A stretch of DNA of 64,000 nucleotides from Liolophura sinensis (GCF_032854445.1 NC_088305.1:10899717-10963716), one strand, 5' to 3'; counted from the first letter of the stretch, positions 21,600-35,838 are shown. The notes: generated by a model not told the origin, from the letters alone. Numbers and translations: made by a program.

Positions 21600-23984
21600 G
21601 TATGTATCATCTAGCTCACAAGTAGGCCATAAAATGCAAATAAAAACGCCTGATACCCAACCAAGGAGTATCAGCTGTGTTCCGTATTGAAAAGGCCAAA
21701 GTTTCTTTTAGTTTGACGCTCGGTCAGGGAGATGTTCGTGGACACAAGTGTCGTGTTTTAGCGGTCCTGCTCGTCCTCATCCTGTATGGGTGTAAACATT
21801 GGGCCTAGCAGGCTTTACGGACATCAGAGAATTTACCGAACATAGCAGGACCTTCTGACTGATAACAAACCCTTTAATTCAGATTTTTGGAAGACATTTT
21901 CGTAATAAATCTGACTTTGCTAAGGAAAAATAATGAAAAGTCACAACATTTTTCTTCACGGAATGACTCTCACAATGCGGTTTTCATGCCAGCTCACCCT
22001 GACAAGTTACTGCAGTATCCTGCCCAACATGGTTCAAAATGCATCAGTTTAACGCTTAAACTTACTGCAAAATCCAATTTATTACATAGATATCTGTCTA
22101 TCCACTATAAGAAACCACGCTTACAATCAAGAGCTGATGGGGTTTTTGATGTGACAGCCAATTATCATGTGACACTTACAGTATAACTGATTAGCCAAGT
22201 TCATAAGGGTTTCTACAACATGGGTGAATTGTCCCTCAGTGCCACATCCCTGATGTTCTCAGCTTTCAAAATTTCATAGAATTTCTTACATAATTTTCTG
22301 TGATATCTGTGTCTTACATCATTTTTTCCATGAATATATGGTTGCAAACTTTATGTTCACTTTAAGCTAAACCTGAGCTCAACACCTGCAGTACTTTTTG
22401 AGAAAAAACCCTCAACAATGATTTCCTTCTCATGGGAGACTCGAGAACGAGCTAGATGTACATGTAACGCAGAACGTCCAAATGACAGTACAACGCATCG
22501 TTTTTCTTTCTGTGACATTGCGGTTTCTATGTTATTCACATATGTTTTATGAGCGCACATACATCAATAACTGTGAGGCAACAAAGGAAAGAACAAGTCA
22601 GTTCACAGCTCTGGACCGTCTTGATACAGAGTGGAGTTTTACAAACTCGCCATTGAAAGCAGACGTTCCGGGTTTGACAAAATCTATGTCTTTACTTCAT
22701 TTTTTGGAGGGTCAGTTCTACCCAACAAACATATTTTCAATGATGGCCTTAATAATCTGTGTATCTGCATGACCACATTTGTTTCCGAGTTCTGTACCTT
22801 CCAGAGTTAAAACAGCGCTAGAGGAGACTTATACAGAACAAGCTCAGTATGTTCCAGCTTGAGAACTGGTGCACTTAGAACAGGGACTACATACCACAGA
22901 TTAAATATCACAAGATGTCCCAGTTCACAACAAATCAACGCGAGCTTGTCTTTAAATTTTCGTTCATTTCATGCACATTTTTCGCATATGTTCAAACCTG
23001 TCTTAATACCAGATTTGACTTTAAGCCAAGACTTCAAGTTTGTACTAAGTCCAAAGATTGGTGTGTAACAGTACACTAAATATGAACTTACTACTAGTAC
23101 ATGTATTAGTACGCTTTTGAATGACTGAACCCTGAACTGAAATGAAACAGGCTATTAAAACTTGTCTAACAATCAAATCGACATCAGATTAGCTGTAAGC
23201 AAAGATCTCAATGTTATTCCCTCAAAACAAATCTATAAGGTCATCTGACACCTGCCCACTTTCTGACACCTGCCCACTGCCCACTTTCTGACACCTGCCC
23301 ACTTTCTGACTGACACCAACATGACATCAGTTAGACACTTAAGAGTTAATCTTACACATACATACCCCTTTCTGTTATGATTCAAAACACTGAGCTAAGA
23401 AAGGCCTGGAGCTTAAGTTCTTGCAGTACATCCTCTTGTCACGGTAAAATTTAAAGTTCGTGAAATGCAATGTTTCGGGTACCCAGCTTGTATATAATTA
23501 ACAGCTCAGTGATGCCATGGGGGATCCCCTAATTTACCCAGCTCAAGCCAATATTTGCCAGAGGCAAGGAACAATGAACTCGTTGTGTCATCGGCGTACA
23601 AACCTCAGATGCGCATGAATGGATGTTAAATCATAGGTAAGCGTGATGTGTAAAACCTTTGGACTATTAAACACTCTGGCTCTTCCCTGTTTCCCTGTTT
23701 TTAGTAAGGTATGAAGAGGTCATTCAAATCCAGGGTCTCAGCTTCTTAAACAGTTCATGAATACAGAACAGCTTAACAGCAACTACGGGTTATAAGCTCA
23801 CCATCTTGTTTTTCACAATGTTTTCTCAATGAATATCTTGACCTAGTCTGACAGTATGTTTAGAATGAACCCTGGGATTTTAAATTGTGGATAATGGAAA
23901 GTCCACAAATTGACGGTTGCTCTTACATGCAGCTGTGCATCTCATTTAAACCTGCCAGTTTGTTCTTACGTCTACACAACCTCA
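21600..23984. other. Intergenic, mostly unrecognised
   Basis: About 2.4 kb without a supported gene. A short tandem repeat of TGACACCTGCCCACTTT (about four copies with one shortened) lies at 23247-23312. Short open frames up to 99 codons look like chance. Confidence 0.5.
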
Positions 23985-25900
23985 GGACAACTATTGCTTG
24001 TTATCATATCTCACTGTACAGAATGACTGTTGCTTGTTCTCGTATCTCAGTTTACAGAACCTCTACTCCTTGTTCTCATCTCTCAGTTTATATTAAAGCT
24101 ACTGCCTGTTCTAATATCTCAGTTTATAGTAATTAAAGCAACTGGTTGTTCTCATAGAACATCTACTGCTTGTTCTCATATCTCAGTTTATAAAACAGCT
24201 ACTGCTTGTTTTTCTGTCTCAGTTTATAGAAAAGCTACTGCTTCAATCTCATGTCCAGTTTATAGCAGATACTGCTGATTTCCATATCTTAGTTTACAGA
24301 AGAAACATTGCTTGTTCCCATATCTTGGTTTAGAGTATATACTGCTTGTTTTTACATTGTATAGTTTACAGAACAGCTACTGCTTGTTCTCATATCTCAG
24401 TTTATAAAAAAGCTACTGCTTCAATCTCATGTCCAGTTTATAGCAGATACTGCTGATTTCCATATCTTAGTTTACAGAAGAAACATTGCTTGTTCCCATA
24501 TCTTGGTTTAGAGTATATACTGCTTGTTTTTACATTGTATAGTTTACAGAACAGCTACTGCTTGTTCTCATATCTCAGTTTATAAAAAAGCCACTGCTTC
24601 AATCTTAAATCTCAGATATAGAGCAGTACAGCTTGTTTTCATCTCAGTTTATAGAAAAGCTACAGCTTCAATCTTAATCTCAGATTATAGAACAGTACAG
24701 CTTGTTTTCATATCAGTTTATAGAAAAGCTACAGCTTCAATCTCATATCTCAGATTATAGAGCAGCTCCAGCTTGTTTTCATATCTCAGTTTATAGAAAA
24801 ACTACTGCTTCAATCCCATATCTCAGGTTATAGAGCAGCTACAGCGTGTTTTCATATCTCAGTTTATAGAGAAGCTACTGCTTCAATCTCATATCTCAGG
24901 TTATAGAGCAGCTACAGCTTGTTTTCATATCTGTTTATAGAAAAACTACTGCTTCAATCTCATATCTCAGGTTATAGAGCAGCTCCAGCTTGTTTTCATA
25001 TCTCAGTTTATAGAGAAGCTACTGCTTCAATCTCATATCTCAGATTATAGAGCAGCTACAGCTTGTTTTCATATCTCAGTTTATAGAAAAACTACTGCTT
25101 CAATCTCATATCTCAGGTTATAGAGCAGCTCCAGCTTGTTTTCATATCTCAGTTTATAAAAAAACTACTGCTTCAATCCCATATCTCAGATTATAGAGCA
25201 GGTACAGCGTGTTTTCATATCTCAGTTTATAAAAAAACTACTGCTTCAATCTCATATCTCAGGTTATAGAGCAGCTACAGCTTGTTTTCATATCTCAGTT
25301 TATAGAAAAACTACTGCTTCAATCCCATATCTCAGATTATAGAGCAGCTACAGCTTGTTTTCATATCTCAGTTTATAAAAAAACTACTGCTTCAATCCCA
25401 TATCTCAGGTTATAGAGCAGCTACAGCTTGTTTTCATATCTCAGTTTATAGAAAAACTACTGCTTCAATCCCATATCTCAGATTATAGAGCAGCTACAGC
25501 GTGTTTTCATATCTCAGTTTATAGAGAAGCTACTGCTTTAATCTCATATCTCAGATTATAGAGCAGCTACAGCTTGTTTTCATATCTCAGTTTATAGAAA
25601 AACTACTGCTTCAATCCCATATCTCAGATTATAGAGCAGCTACAGCGTGTTTTCATATCTCAGTTTATAAAAAAACTACTGCTTCAATCCCATATCTCAG
25701 ATTATAGAGCAGCTACAGCTTGTTTTCATATCTCAGTTTATACAAAAACTACTGCTTCAATCTCATATCCAGTTTATAGGAGATACTGCTTAATATTCTC
25801 ATATCTTGGTGTACAGTAGATCTTACATTTATGTACTGCTTGTTCTTACATGTATATCTCAGTTTAACGAAAAGCTACTGCTTTTCTTACATCTCAGTTG
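23985..25900 (+). repeat. 73-bp dimeric satellite array
   Basis: From about 24570 to 25780 the period is 73 bp and each unit has two related halves: AGCTTGTTTTCATATCTCAG with TTTATAGA, and ACTGCTTCAATCTCATATCT with CAGGTTATAGAGC. The left part (24000-24570) is a looser version with a 172-bp block duplicated at about 24262 and 24434. On the plus strand each half ends a pyrimidine-rich tract with CTCAG, resembling a 3' splice site. No gene is known on this strand here. Confidence 0.95.
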
Positions 25901-26009
25901 GTAGACATACATGTCTGATAGAACATTTTAATATTTGTTTCTTCTCCTTCTAAAGAATAACTCTCGTTAGACAAAATGGCATGATTAGAAACAAATTAAG
26001 AACCAATAG

Positions 26010-26201
26010 ATTAATTCCTCAACTTTTCCTCATATTAAAGGGCAACTTTCAGCGCAGTTTTGGAGACAAAACAACATTAGTCAGATTAGCAAATTTCAGG
26101 GCTTCACAACAGGTATCATATTATCAGTCTACACCAAATATTGCCTTCAGAATATGCTTGAATAAACACCTTGCAAACGTGTGAAAAGGTTGAAGAATTA
26201 C
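26010..26201 (+). mobile_element. MITE copy 4
   Basis: Ends TTAATTCCTCAACTTTTCCT and GTGAAAAGGTTGAAGAATTA are inverted relative to each other. The internal AGGGCAACTTTCAGCGCAGT and GGAGACAAAACAACATTAGT are diagnostic. Confidence 0.9.
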
Positions 26202-27436
26202 AAAAGGTACGTAACAGTTTTGAAAAAAATATCAGTCTTGTTTTACAAGAATTTCATCAGAAAATGCACCTAAAAAAATCTGGTCTTTAAGTATCACCTT
26301 TCATTTCCCATACACACCTCTTCTGGGAACATGTCTTTTTTTTTCACAGCTACTGAACTAAAAACATCAACTTTGTTCAGACAAGATCATTTCCTGGAAG
26401 ACACATTACTGGAAGACTGAAGCCAGCTATCTCTAGAGGGTCACATCTTTTTAGCTCATCAAACCAGTTCAGAAGGGGATTTTTCACGTGATAACTGTTT
26501 TATAGGAGAAACTGTTAACCATGCAGTCGAGAAAGAGCTTGCAAATGTCAGGAGTTTGGGGTCAAAAGTCAGTATTGTGTAATAAAATCTAATTTTCTGT
26601 ATTCACCAAGGATAGCTTGATTACTGCCTTTCAGTAAATATCAGCTTCGTACCTGTACTATTGAAGTGCTAAATAAAGCTGGTTCTAAAGTTTGACAAAA
26701 TTATAATGCAACCTGCTGATATTTTGTGAATCGTTGTTCTAAAATAATATTTGGAATATTATTGCAGATTTCCAACACAATATGGACGAGTGCAGTAGAT
26801 ATCCATCATGTACAAAACACTTCACAGTGACCTATTATTATATAGCTCATTCTTTCCGAGAGCTTAAACTTTGCGCAAAAATAACGAAGACAGGCCTGCA
26901 CGTGCAGATTCAGTCAGCCTGGATTCAGCCGGCCTCCTTGTTCACAGCAGGCAATGCACTCTGTATCCAGCGTTTGCATATTCCTAAGTCGCTCTGATCT
27001 GCGTATTAGTATTTTGCGGAATTTCGAAATTAACGAATAATGAATTTTATTCCCCCATCCATATTTGTTCATCAACATTTACAGAAATGCGTAGAGCAAA
27101 CGATAAACACAGCAGCGCCCCCTGCCGAATGCTTTTAGCATATAAAGTTACCTCCCTTTGCTAATGCACAATATGAAAAATATACTGCTCTTCGGGATCC
27201 GATATCGCTCCCAATACAGGACAGTCAAATGGTACCATCTGACTGATTTCACTGGACCACATTTATAGCTATATAATAAAAGAAAATATTCTAATGCATT
27301 TGCACTGTTTGGTTTTTGGTCAAGAATGTCCAGTACACGAAGCCTTTGTAATTTTTAAAATATCTTTCCACAGCTCTAACTCATGTGAAAGCAATATAGG
27401 TTCCCCACTCGTTTGAGCCATCAGAAAAGCACCCCT
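26202..27436. other. Intergenic, nothing recognised
   Basis: AT-rich sequence with a single AGTTACCTCCCTTTG motif near 27147. No gene supported. Confidence 0.5.
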
Positions 27437-27740
27437 TAATTTCTCCAACTTTTATCATATCAAACAGCAACTTTCAGTGCGACTTATGCACCTTTTTCAA
27501 CTTGAGTTTTGGGGGAAAAAATACACTCACTGGGTTGTCCAATTTAAGGGTTTCACAAAAAATACACTGATTGGGTTGGCCAATTTAAGGGTTTCACAAA
27601 AAATACACTGATTGAGTTGGCCAATTTAAAAGGTTTCACACAAAATATGTCTTCATCAGGAAGCCCATAATAATGCTCTTAATATATACTTGAACAAAAA
27701 CCTTATAGACATGAGAAAAGACCTGTTGAAGAATTATAGT
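27437..27740 (+). mobile_element. MITE copy 5 with internal triplication
   Basis: Ends TTAATTTCTCCAACTTTTAT and TGTTGAAGAATTATAG. The segment AAAAAATACACTGATTGGGT TGGCCAATTTAAGGGTTTCAC occurs three times in tandem (about 27515-27645), which lengthens the element by roughly 85 bp. Confidence 0.9.
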
Positions 27741-28002
27741 TGCTATGTTTACACTACAGCACTGTCATCCAATGACGTAGTTTTACAAGTGGCAAGAGAT
27801 GCTAATTTGAGAGAAATTGAGGTTATCTAATATACTTTAATTGTGTGAAATGCATAATATTCCATTTATATTATTGTAAATCAACATGGATGTGGATCTT
27901 AACTATAACGAGCGATCATTAATTTGTCAGGAATTAGGAATATTTCCATGGCCCAATGTTATCTTCGCGATGTGATGTGGGTTCATTTTGATCACTTATA
28001 TC

Positions 28003-28055
28003 TGCCCGGGGCTGAGCCCGGGGGAAACCCACGACCATCCGCAGATTGCTGAAAG
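28003..28055 (-). mobile_element. SINE family 1 short fragment
   Basis: GAGCCCGGGGGAAACCCACG followed by ACCATCCGCAGATTGCTG: central body only. Confidence 0.85.
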
Positions 28056-28361
28056 ACAAAACTATTGTAAACGTACAATCTATAAACTGTTTTCACCTTT
28101 CCTGTTTTTTTTATTTTTTATTTTTATGTGCACATGCACATGAACTGTACATGTTCTAAAATCTTCCACTTTTTTTTCAAGGTTTTCCTGTTTCATTGTG
28201 GGAATTAACATGAACAAAACTGTTTGTACGGTGTAGCTGACAAAGCGCAATGCCCACAAGGCTGTTAGCGTAGTCCAGCGTTCGTTACAGACCACGTCCT
28301 TACATGAATCTTCCACCACATACTACTACATAATAATAATAATATCTTTATTTTCAGAGAG

Positions 28362-28735
28362 GGACGGACCTCTGTGGCTCAGTTGGTTAGGGCGCTAGCT
28401 CAGTATAATGACCCAGAAGCCTTTCACCAATGCAGTTGCTGTGAGTTTAAGTCCAGCTCCCACTGGCTTCCTTTCTGGCCGTAAGTGGAAAGGGTCTGCC
28501 AGCAACCTGCAGATGGCTCTGCCCGATTTCCTCCCACCATAATGCTAACGTCGTACAAGTGAAATATTCTTGAGTACAAGAGTACACATAGAGATACAAG
28601 GCTTTGTATGCTGTACGTATATGTGTTATATGTGTGCATATACGCATGCCCCACGTGGGAAAATTGGTATAAAAGTGAAAAGCTACATATGTATGGTGTT
28701 CATTAAAACAATAATCAAGCAAATAAATCAACATT
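28362..28735 (+). mobile_element. SINE family 1 interrupted by about 120 bp
   Basis: Head and body run from GGACCTCTGTGGCTCAGTTG to AAGTGAAATATTCTTGAGTA at 28576. The tail (GTATGGTGTTCATTAAAACA, ATCAAGCAAATAAATCAA) resumes near 28694. The intervening sequence is unrelated and was probably inserted. Confidence 0.8.
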
Positions 28736-29158
28736 ACACGTAACTCTAAAATAAAAGTTAGCATTTAAACATGTACCAGCATGTATGTATTATCAAAACC
28801 TTACCTGTAGTCCTCCGAGCCTGAACACGCTGTGTATTATAGCGTGGCAGTATTCTGCCACATGTAGTATTCCTGGAGTAGGGCTGAAATCAATAACACC
28901 GTCACTTTACCACATGTATATGCGTGTGAAGCTATAGTACTGTGTTAAATGCCAGCATTGTTCATTACAAAGTATCCAGCAAAGGGAGTGTAGACTGACA
29001 TATAAATTTGCCAATAAATCTCTCACATATGTATATATACCTACTTCCCTTCTGGGCAACAGGAATCAATAAGACACAAAAAGCTGTCATTTTTCATGTC
29101 AAAAATCAAAAATAAAACAACTGCAGCTGGCTAATCTGACAAGCGGATTTTTGTGTGC

Positions 29159-29160
<2 letters not shown>

Positions 29161-29219
<59 letters not shown>
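29161..29219. repeat. (TA)n microsatellite
   Basis: About 29 TA dinucleotides. Confidence 0.98.
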
Positions 29220-29220
<1 letters not shown>

Positions 29221-31462
29221 GAGTAATCACCACTGAAAGGAAAAAGCTAATAGAGTCGATTAGACCGCATGCTTATGGAATAATCGGATTGAGCAAACAT
29301 AGGCGGATGATTGGCTGAGCCTTGACCAATGAAAACAGGAGCTTATCAGGCACCTTTCTCATTGGCAGGTATAAGATCATGTATACAATCAGCTACTGAA
29401 CATGCAGACAATCGACTTTCATTGGAGGCTTGGAGTGTTTTTCGTATAGATCTGGTCTCTTTTATCAGAGATAAGCTGTACACATTCTGATGAAGGCTTG
29501 GGGAGGGGGTGGGGGAGGGGAACTTGATAACAAAATATAGTTTGTTTAAAGGTAAAAATTGAAAAAGAGATTCTTGCAAGGTGTCACAAAAAGGAATTCC
29601 TTGACAGCTTAGGTGTTGTTCGAAGAGCTGAAGAGGCACCCACTTGTACATATCAAGTTACATTCAGTGATACATTGTGATCTTTCATTCTGACTGATTT
29701 CTGGGAAAAGATGAATCTACAAAGGCTAGCTCTTTGCTAGCTGGTCTTTAATCAGCTATATTTAATCTGGTTACGGATTTCCATCATCATCTACAGGGAT
29801 TACAAAGCCTACTGAGGAGGTTTAACTTTTCTGGTGGCAAGACTGGTGGGTTATTAATTTCTTTGAAAATACTGCCATACAATATTAAATATATATTAAT
29901 ATATACATTTATTAAATATTTTATATTAAAAACATAAATATTTCAGACGAAAGATCAATAAAAAGCATTTATTCAAGCAAATATACAATTTATTTTTATA
30001 AGATTTTTTTTTCCTTCATTTGAAGAATGGCAACCTTTTCTAAAGGAAGCCAAACCAGAAAAAAATGAAAAGAAGAAATGTTATCTCGATTTCTAAACTT
30101 TAATGGCCGAAAATGTAATTTCTGGACAATAATGTTAACTGTATGTCACCTAATGTTTGGTTAAATTATGGTTTGGTACCATAAAGCATGTAAACTAAAG
30201 GCCTCAAAATGATACCTTTGATGACAACACTTTAAATTCTCTGCTTTGAAATTAATTGAAATTCGCAGCATCAAGAATCAAGCATAAGTATGTCGCTTAA
30301 AAAATGCTAAACTTTACAGGAATTACAATATATGCACTCTGAACGTGAACTGGGGCAATAATCATTTTGTGAGGTTACATCTTAGGAACAGGAGGTCAAA
30401 TGCGGCTTGGATAGTCACATGGTTTCTTGAATTAAACTTTTTAAAATTTTCTCACTGCAGTGTTTAATGATCTTTCATTTCAAAGATGTATTTATACTCC
30501 TTATTAATGTTTTCTTTTTTTCCTGTCAACGTTTTTATCTGAGAACTGCGACACACATCGAAATCAGCACCAAAATCAGAACAGAAACTTTTACAAGATT
30601 ACTTCAACATTATTTATATTTCAGAGAAATGTGTTTTCTGAGTCTCAACACATGTGCACATTGGTACATGTTTAAAGCATGGACATTGGCTGGAGGAGTG
30701 GCGGGTGAGTTGCATCCAACTACAAAGTGAGTTTGTATGAAGCAAATGTTAATTTCCATTTAACAATATCGTTTGATTAACAATATTAAAAAGTAATATT
30801 GCATATGAACATTGAAACATGCATCACGACAATATACAAGTTTGCAATACTGCTGTACCACTCCTTCAATATCTTAAAAAAAAAAAAAAAAAAAAAAAAT
30901 GTTCTGCCATTCTTAAAACAGGAAAGGTCATATACATGTATGCAGTTTGAAATGAGTTTTGGAAAATATGCCAATGTACACCTGTACATGTGTTGTTACC
31001 TGCACATATTATTATACATGTATGTACTGTTATATTTTCCTTTGACTTTGCCCTTCTTCAAAATCGCTCAGACCGATTCTCAAGCCATACGAAGTTCAAG
31101 AACTGGGACACAGCTCCTTCCTGGAATTCAAATTCAAGATGTTTGTACCCATCCAGGTCAAAACCAGCCTACGCCCTGTTTCTAAAATGTATGTTTATTT
31201 TGTATTAAAAACTTTCTCAAGTTAACTTTCCATGAAACAAATCTTAAATCTGATAAGTTCTACAAAACAGCTCTCCAGTGGCCAGTTTTACAAAGGGGTC
31301 ATAACTTGCACCTGTCATAATGACGCAATCAGCACAAAAAGTCTTTCATTTGTTGCAGACCATTTGTCTTTCAACCTTCACGCAAGTCCCAGCCAATGAA
31401 AGGAAACCACCTCTAACCACTAGATCACAACCCACTTTTGGAATATCTCAATCTACTTACCC
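29220..31462. other. Intergenic, nothing recognised
   Basis: No supported gene. A G-rich run at 29499-29520 could form a quadruplex. An A run of about 23 lies at 30877-30899. Confidence 0.5.
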
Positions 31463-31676
31463 TAATTCCTCAACCTTTTTGCACTTAAAAGAGCAACTTT
31501 TGGTGCAATTAATGCATATTTATAATCACACTTTGGAGAGAAAATAACACTGGTTGGAACGGCCAATTAAAGGGCTTCACAAGAAGTATAATTTTATCAG
31601 TCCACAAAGAATAATGCCTTCACAATATGCTTGAATAAACACCTTGCAAACATGTGAAAAGGTTGAAGAATTGCAG
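31463..31676 (+). mobile_element. MITE copy 6
   Basis: One of the best copies for the termini: TAATTCCTCAACCTTTTTGC at the left and GTGAAAAGGTTGAAGAATTG at the right are imperfect inverted repeats. The core CACTGGTTGGAACGGCCAAT and GGGCTTCACAAGAAGTATAA is intact. Confidence 0.92.
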
Positions 31677-34600
31677 TAATTCAACTTTATAATTGCATTG
31701 TGATCTTTTCTCAGTCTAGAATTCATCTAAGACCATCATGGGTCCAAGAACTTGACCCACTGGACCATCACCTTTTGTTTGAAATCATCCATCATGGATT
31801 TTGTTTGACCATCACCAGTATATATGTTGCCCCCTCTCTCTACTCTAACCCTCTACTCTAACCCCCTACCCCCACCCCCACCCCCACCAGTATGAACTAC
31901 ATGGCTGATCCATCAATGGTCAATTAAACACTTTATCCCTACTGACTGGGGGAAAATAAGCAATTATTGAAATATAGCCCTACTTCCAGCCAACTTATAA
32001 CATACACACTCATCTCTTTCACTGAAATTAAAATTTTTCTCAAGTTATTAAAGAAAAAATTCAGGAAAACTTTTTCCTCTTTCTCGGTTGCAGCCATTGC
32101 AGTAAAAGGGAAATAAAAAACAGCCCAGACCCTCCATATCTTCAAGTTTGTCATAGATTCTCATCTGAATTAAACATGTATAATGAGTAGCGGTATGCTG
32201 GTGTATCAGTATCATATAACTGCAACTCCATGTGTGATCATTTGTAGGGCTATCTAGGCATGTTTTAATACTGATATTAAACTTTCACACATCTTTCATA
32301 GCATGTCTTAATTTGCTTTCAGGTCAGTCCAGAAATAATGCCACATTCTCTAATAAGCGGGGGAGGTATTTTAACATAGTTAGTAAGTATTAAGCACGTG
32401 TTGCCTACGTCATCCCACGGGCTTGCGACAGAAACAGTGTGTCTAAAACAATGTAGACGGCATGCGTAATTTAGTAATCAATTACTTGAGAACAAAAAAA
32501 CTTAAATAAGAACTAAATACAAACGCAATTAACTTACCGTCTTACCTGTCTAAATATAATACATATTCCTAAGAAATAGTGCCAAAATATTCTCTCACTC
32601 TGGCACCATATCCATGCTGCGGACATATATACTTACTTGTGTTTTCGATATTGGTCGAAATCTCCAAATTTCAGCGGGAAAGTCAGGTCCGCCAGGCGAG
32701 TTGTCAGCTGCTTTTTTTTTTCTTCCTTGGTCATTTGTCGACTAATAGAAAAGGTCACTATGAGTGTGCATATTAAATTACCAAGCACTGCTGTCAGAAT
32801 ATTCCGGATTTAGAATGCCCAATCACAGAACGATGGAGGCACTCCTGGTTAGCTCTGGTATCAGGCTAGTCTAATGTTAACACGGAAGTGGCTGACATAC
32901 TTTCATTGTCAACAAAAGGGAGGTAATGCAGGCATATTCGTGCATCCACGGGATCTAACCATTATTTTACTCTCAATGGAGACCGACCCGGTGCGAAGTC
33001 ACTTCTTTGAAGGTTGGGAGAGCACAGAAATGAATTTATGAGAGCTTTTTCCTCTGGTTTAACACCTAGGTTTGTGATTCTTCTAGTGTATAACCAAGGA
33101 ATGTTGATATAGGTGGCGCTGCTTTGGGATTCCCCCCATATAGCCGCGAGCAAATCAGCAGCGTTCGTCGATCAGTGAGGTCACGTGGATCATTATAGAT
33201 TCTATGTCACCTGACAACCAGGCTGTACGTCATGGAGCTGTGAAATCATTGCGCGTTGTCAGTAAGGATGCAACCACTTGCGTTGTTTTGCTGGCATATG
33301 ATTGTTAAGAGAAAAAAACACTCTGCTGACTTAACACTAAATAGACTAGGACCTCATTCAAAATTGGAGTCAATAAAATCATGCATTAATTACTCAAAAT
33401 CGCATTTATTCCTCAAAATCGCATTTATGCTAGTATAAATTAATGTAGGTCCGGAGCTTATGGTATTTATTGGTTATATATATATAACCCTATATCTGTA
33501 TAATTCGTACATAGGCTTTTTGTCCATAAATCGATGGTGCTATACTTTAGCATGTCTGCAGTAGCCTTACATGGTAGAAGGAGGGGTAAGCTAGTATATT
33601 AATTTATACATATGTCACTTATTGTAGGCCTGTATATTGATTCCAGTATAGGCCTGCGTAGGTATGTAGGCTATGCTCGAGGTTTAACGTCGTGCTTTTT
33701 TTCCAGTTGACTTTTGCCACAGTTTTGCTATTACCGGTACAGGCCTATAATGTCCTGATGATTAATGCTTTTAAGCAGGTCATCTAGGAGGGTGACCTAT
33801 AAGAGTGGAGTAATCGGTGGTGGTAGTTATGGCTGGGGGTGGGGTGGGGTGGGGTGGGGTGGGTTTTGTTGGATCGAGTAGGGGGTGACTATGGTGTTCA
33901 TCAATATGCAAGAATTCAGGCATTTGAAATAATGCAGACATGCATATGAAATGTTTATAGGGTGGACTTCAGGCAAGAGTTACAATGGAGAATTTTGTAG
34001 AACTAAAAGAAAAGAAAAGAAAACAAATCAAATAATATAAATAATATATATATATATATTGTTTATCTTACAATGCAAGAAAAAGAAGACTTAGACGGGC
34101 ACAGCCACGCACGTTATTTTCGGAAATCCTTGGTAACTCGATAAATGAATTTTAACGTGGATTTCTTACGACTTCATGGGATGTGCCATGTTAGACCTGG
34201 GACAAATATAACTGTTACAGCAGACCGAGGTTAAAGCATCCCGAAACACGATGTCAGGCAAAACAGGCCAAAAACAATAACCCGCACCTGATTGGTTAAA
34301 ATTCCTAACATGGCGACGCCGACAATGTTTTCAATGTGTGCGATTTTCCTTTCTTCGAAATGCAATGTCTCGGTTATGCAACATCACAAAAATAAAAGAT
34401 TATTCTTGTAAAACTTTATATGGGGTATTTTATTGATGCACACATATATTTGGCAAGCGTTGTCTTTTCTTTTCAGGCAATGCAGTTGTAAGGTCTTCAT
34501 GACGTCAGGTATTACGTTGATATCGGTCTATATATGTTTAGAGGCTGACAAACATATATTCTTGCCGTGCCCCCTCTGGACTACAGGTACACCAGAGCTG

Positions 34601-35838
34601 ACTATATTCGTTATTTGTGGCAAATTTTGTTTTAATGCTGCAGGTAACAACATCTATCTTGACAACCACAATATGAAGCTTGTTAATTTAACTTTCACCG
34701 AGCCACGTATATATTGTATTGTGTTGCATTGTATTGTGTTGTATTGTAAGATCCATGCATGTCTGGTTATTGTCTTTATTGTCCATGTAATAATAAGTTT
34801 TATTTTGCTTTCAACCAAACGACACGATTTATAGATCTACATGATTAGTCCACATTAGAGCTGCTTATAGCGAACTCCATTCTACAGAAGGCCTTCGAGC
34901 CCGGATATTGAAAGTGTATATAGGCCTGTGTTTAGTTGTAAATGATAGGCCCGTACAGTTTAGGTCAATGTCAGGCGTGCTTGGCACTCACATCACATAG
35001 CCATAAGTCTTTCTTGGGAACTCAAGTCTATGATTTAAAAAAAAAATAAACCATACAAATTGCTGATCCGTGTGCACCGTTGATCCTCGTTTTTCCCCCT
35101 TCCTCGCACCCCCCCCCCCCTCGCCCTAGCCCTTGTTTCTTCCTGTCTCCAATCAGCTTTTATCGAACAGCTTTCGGCTTCACGTCACTATGACTACAAT
35201 GCAGTTGTTATAGAACACACGTCGTGTGAGTTCAAACCCGGCCCTGGGCAGTTTTAGGAAATTGTAGATTTCCCCGCTCTGAACGTGTTCGTGCTATAAG
35301 TGCCGTATAATACTATTTCCTGTGGCTGGCCGTTTGCTGGACCTTTGTTACCTCCACTGTTCTCAGTGACCCTCCACTGTTTTAAGTAATACACAGGCCA
35401 TTTGCCTAGCGATCGAGCGTGTTCGTCCATGACGAACCGATATAACATGATCTCACATTTTTCCATCGGCCATCTTTTTGCCATTTTTTAAATTTTATTT
35501 ATTTATTTATTTTTTTTGTCGCACTGTCTGTTTCTAGGCCTGTCTGTTTGCAAGCAAATTAACACAGAAAACAGCTATGGAGGGATTTGGATGAAATTTG
35601 GGACACAGGGAGGCCAATCGTTTATTTGTAGTTTGCGGTGATCTTGTTTTGCATCGGTGCAGGAAAATTTTGAACTATTCTTCACCACTATTGTAACTGT
35701 CAGTCAGCAAATTTGCACGAACTTTGTTGAAGCTTTGTTCAACAACAATAAAAAAAATATAAAATATTCAAGGCAAAGTCACAAGTTACCAATGAGTCAG
35801 GCACAGAAACATTCTAAGAACTTAATTTCTACTCAAGC
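31677..35838. other. Intergenic, no gene recognised
   Basis: About 4 kb. It holds C-rich (31862-31887) and G-rich (33835-33863) quadruplex-like runs and a GGGAGGTAATG motif near 32928. Open frames up to 133 codons lack family resemblance and read through low-complexity sequence. Confidence 0.5.

Noticed and set aside
34433-34834. A 133-codon plus-strand frame
   Set aside because: Hydrophobic and low-complexity (ends in TTGTATTG repeats), with no recognised domain and no supporting exon signals.
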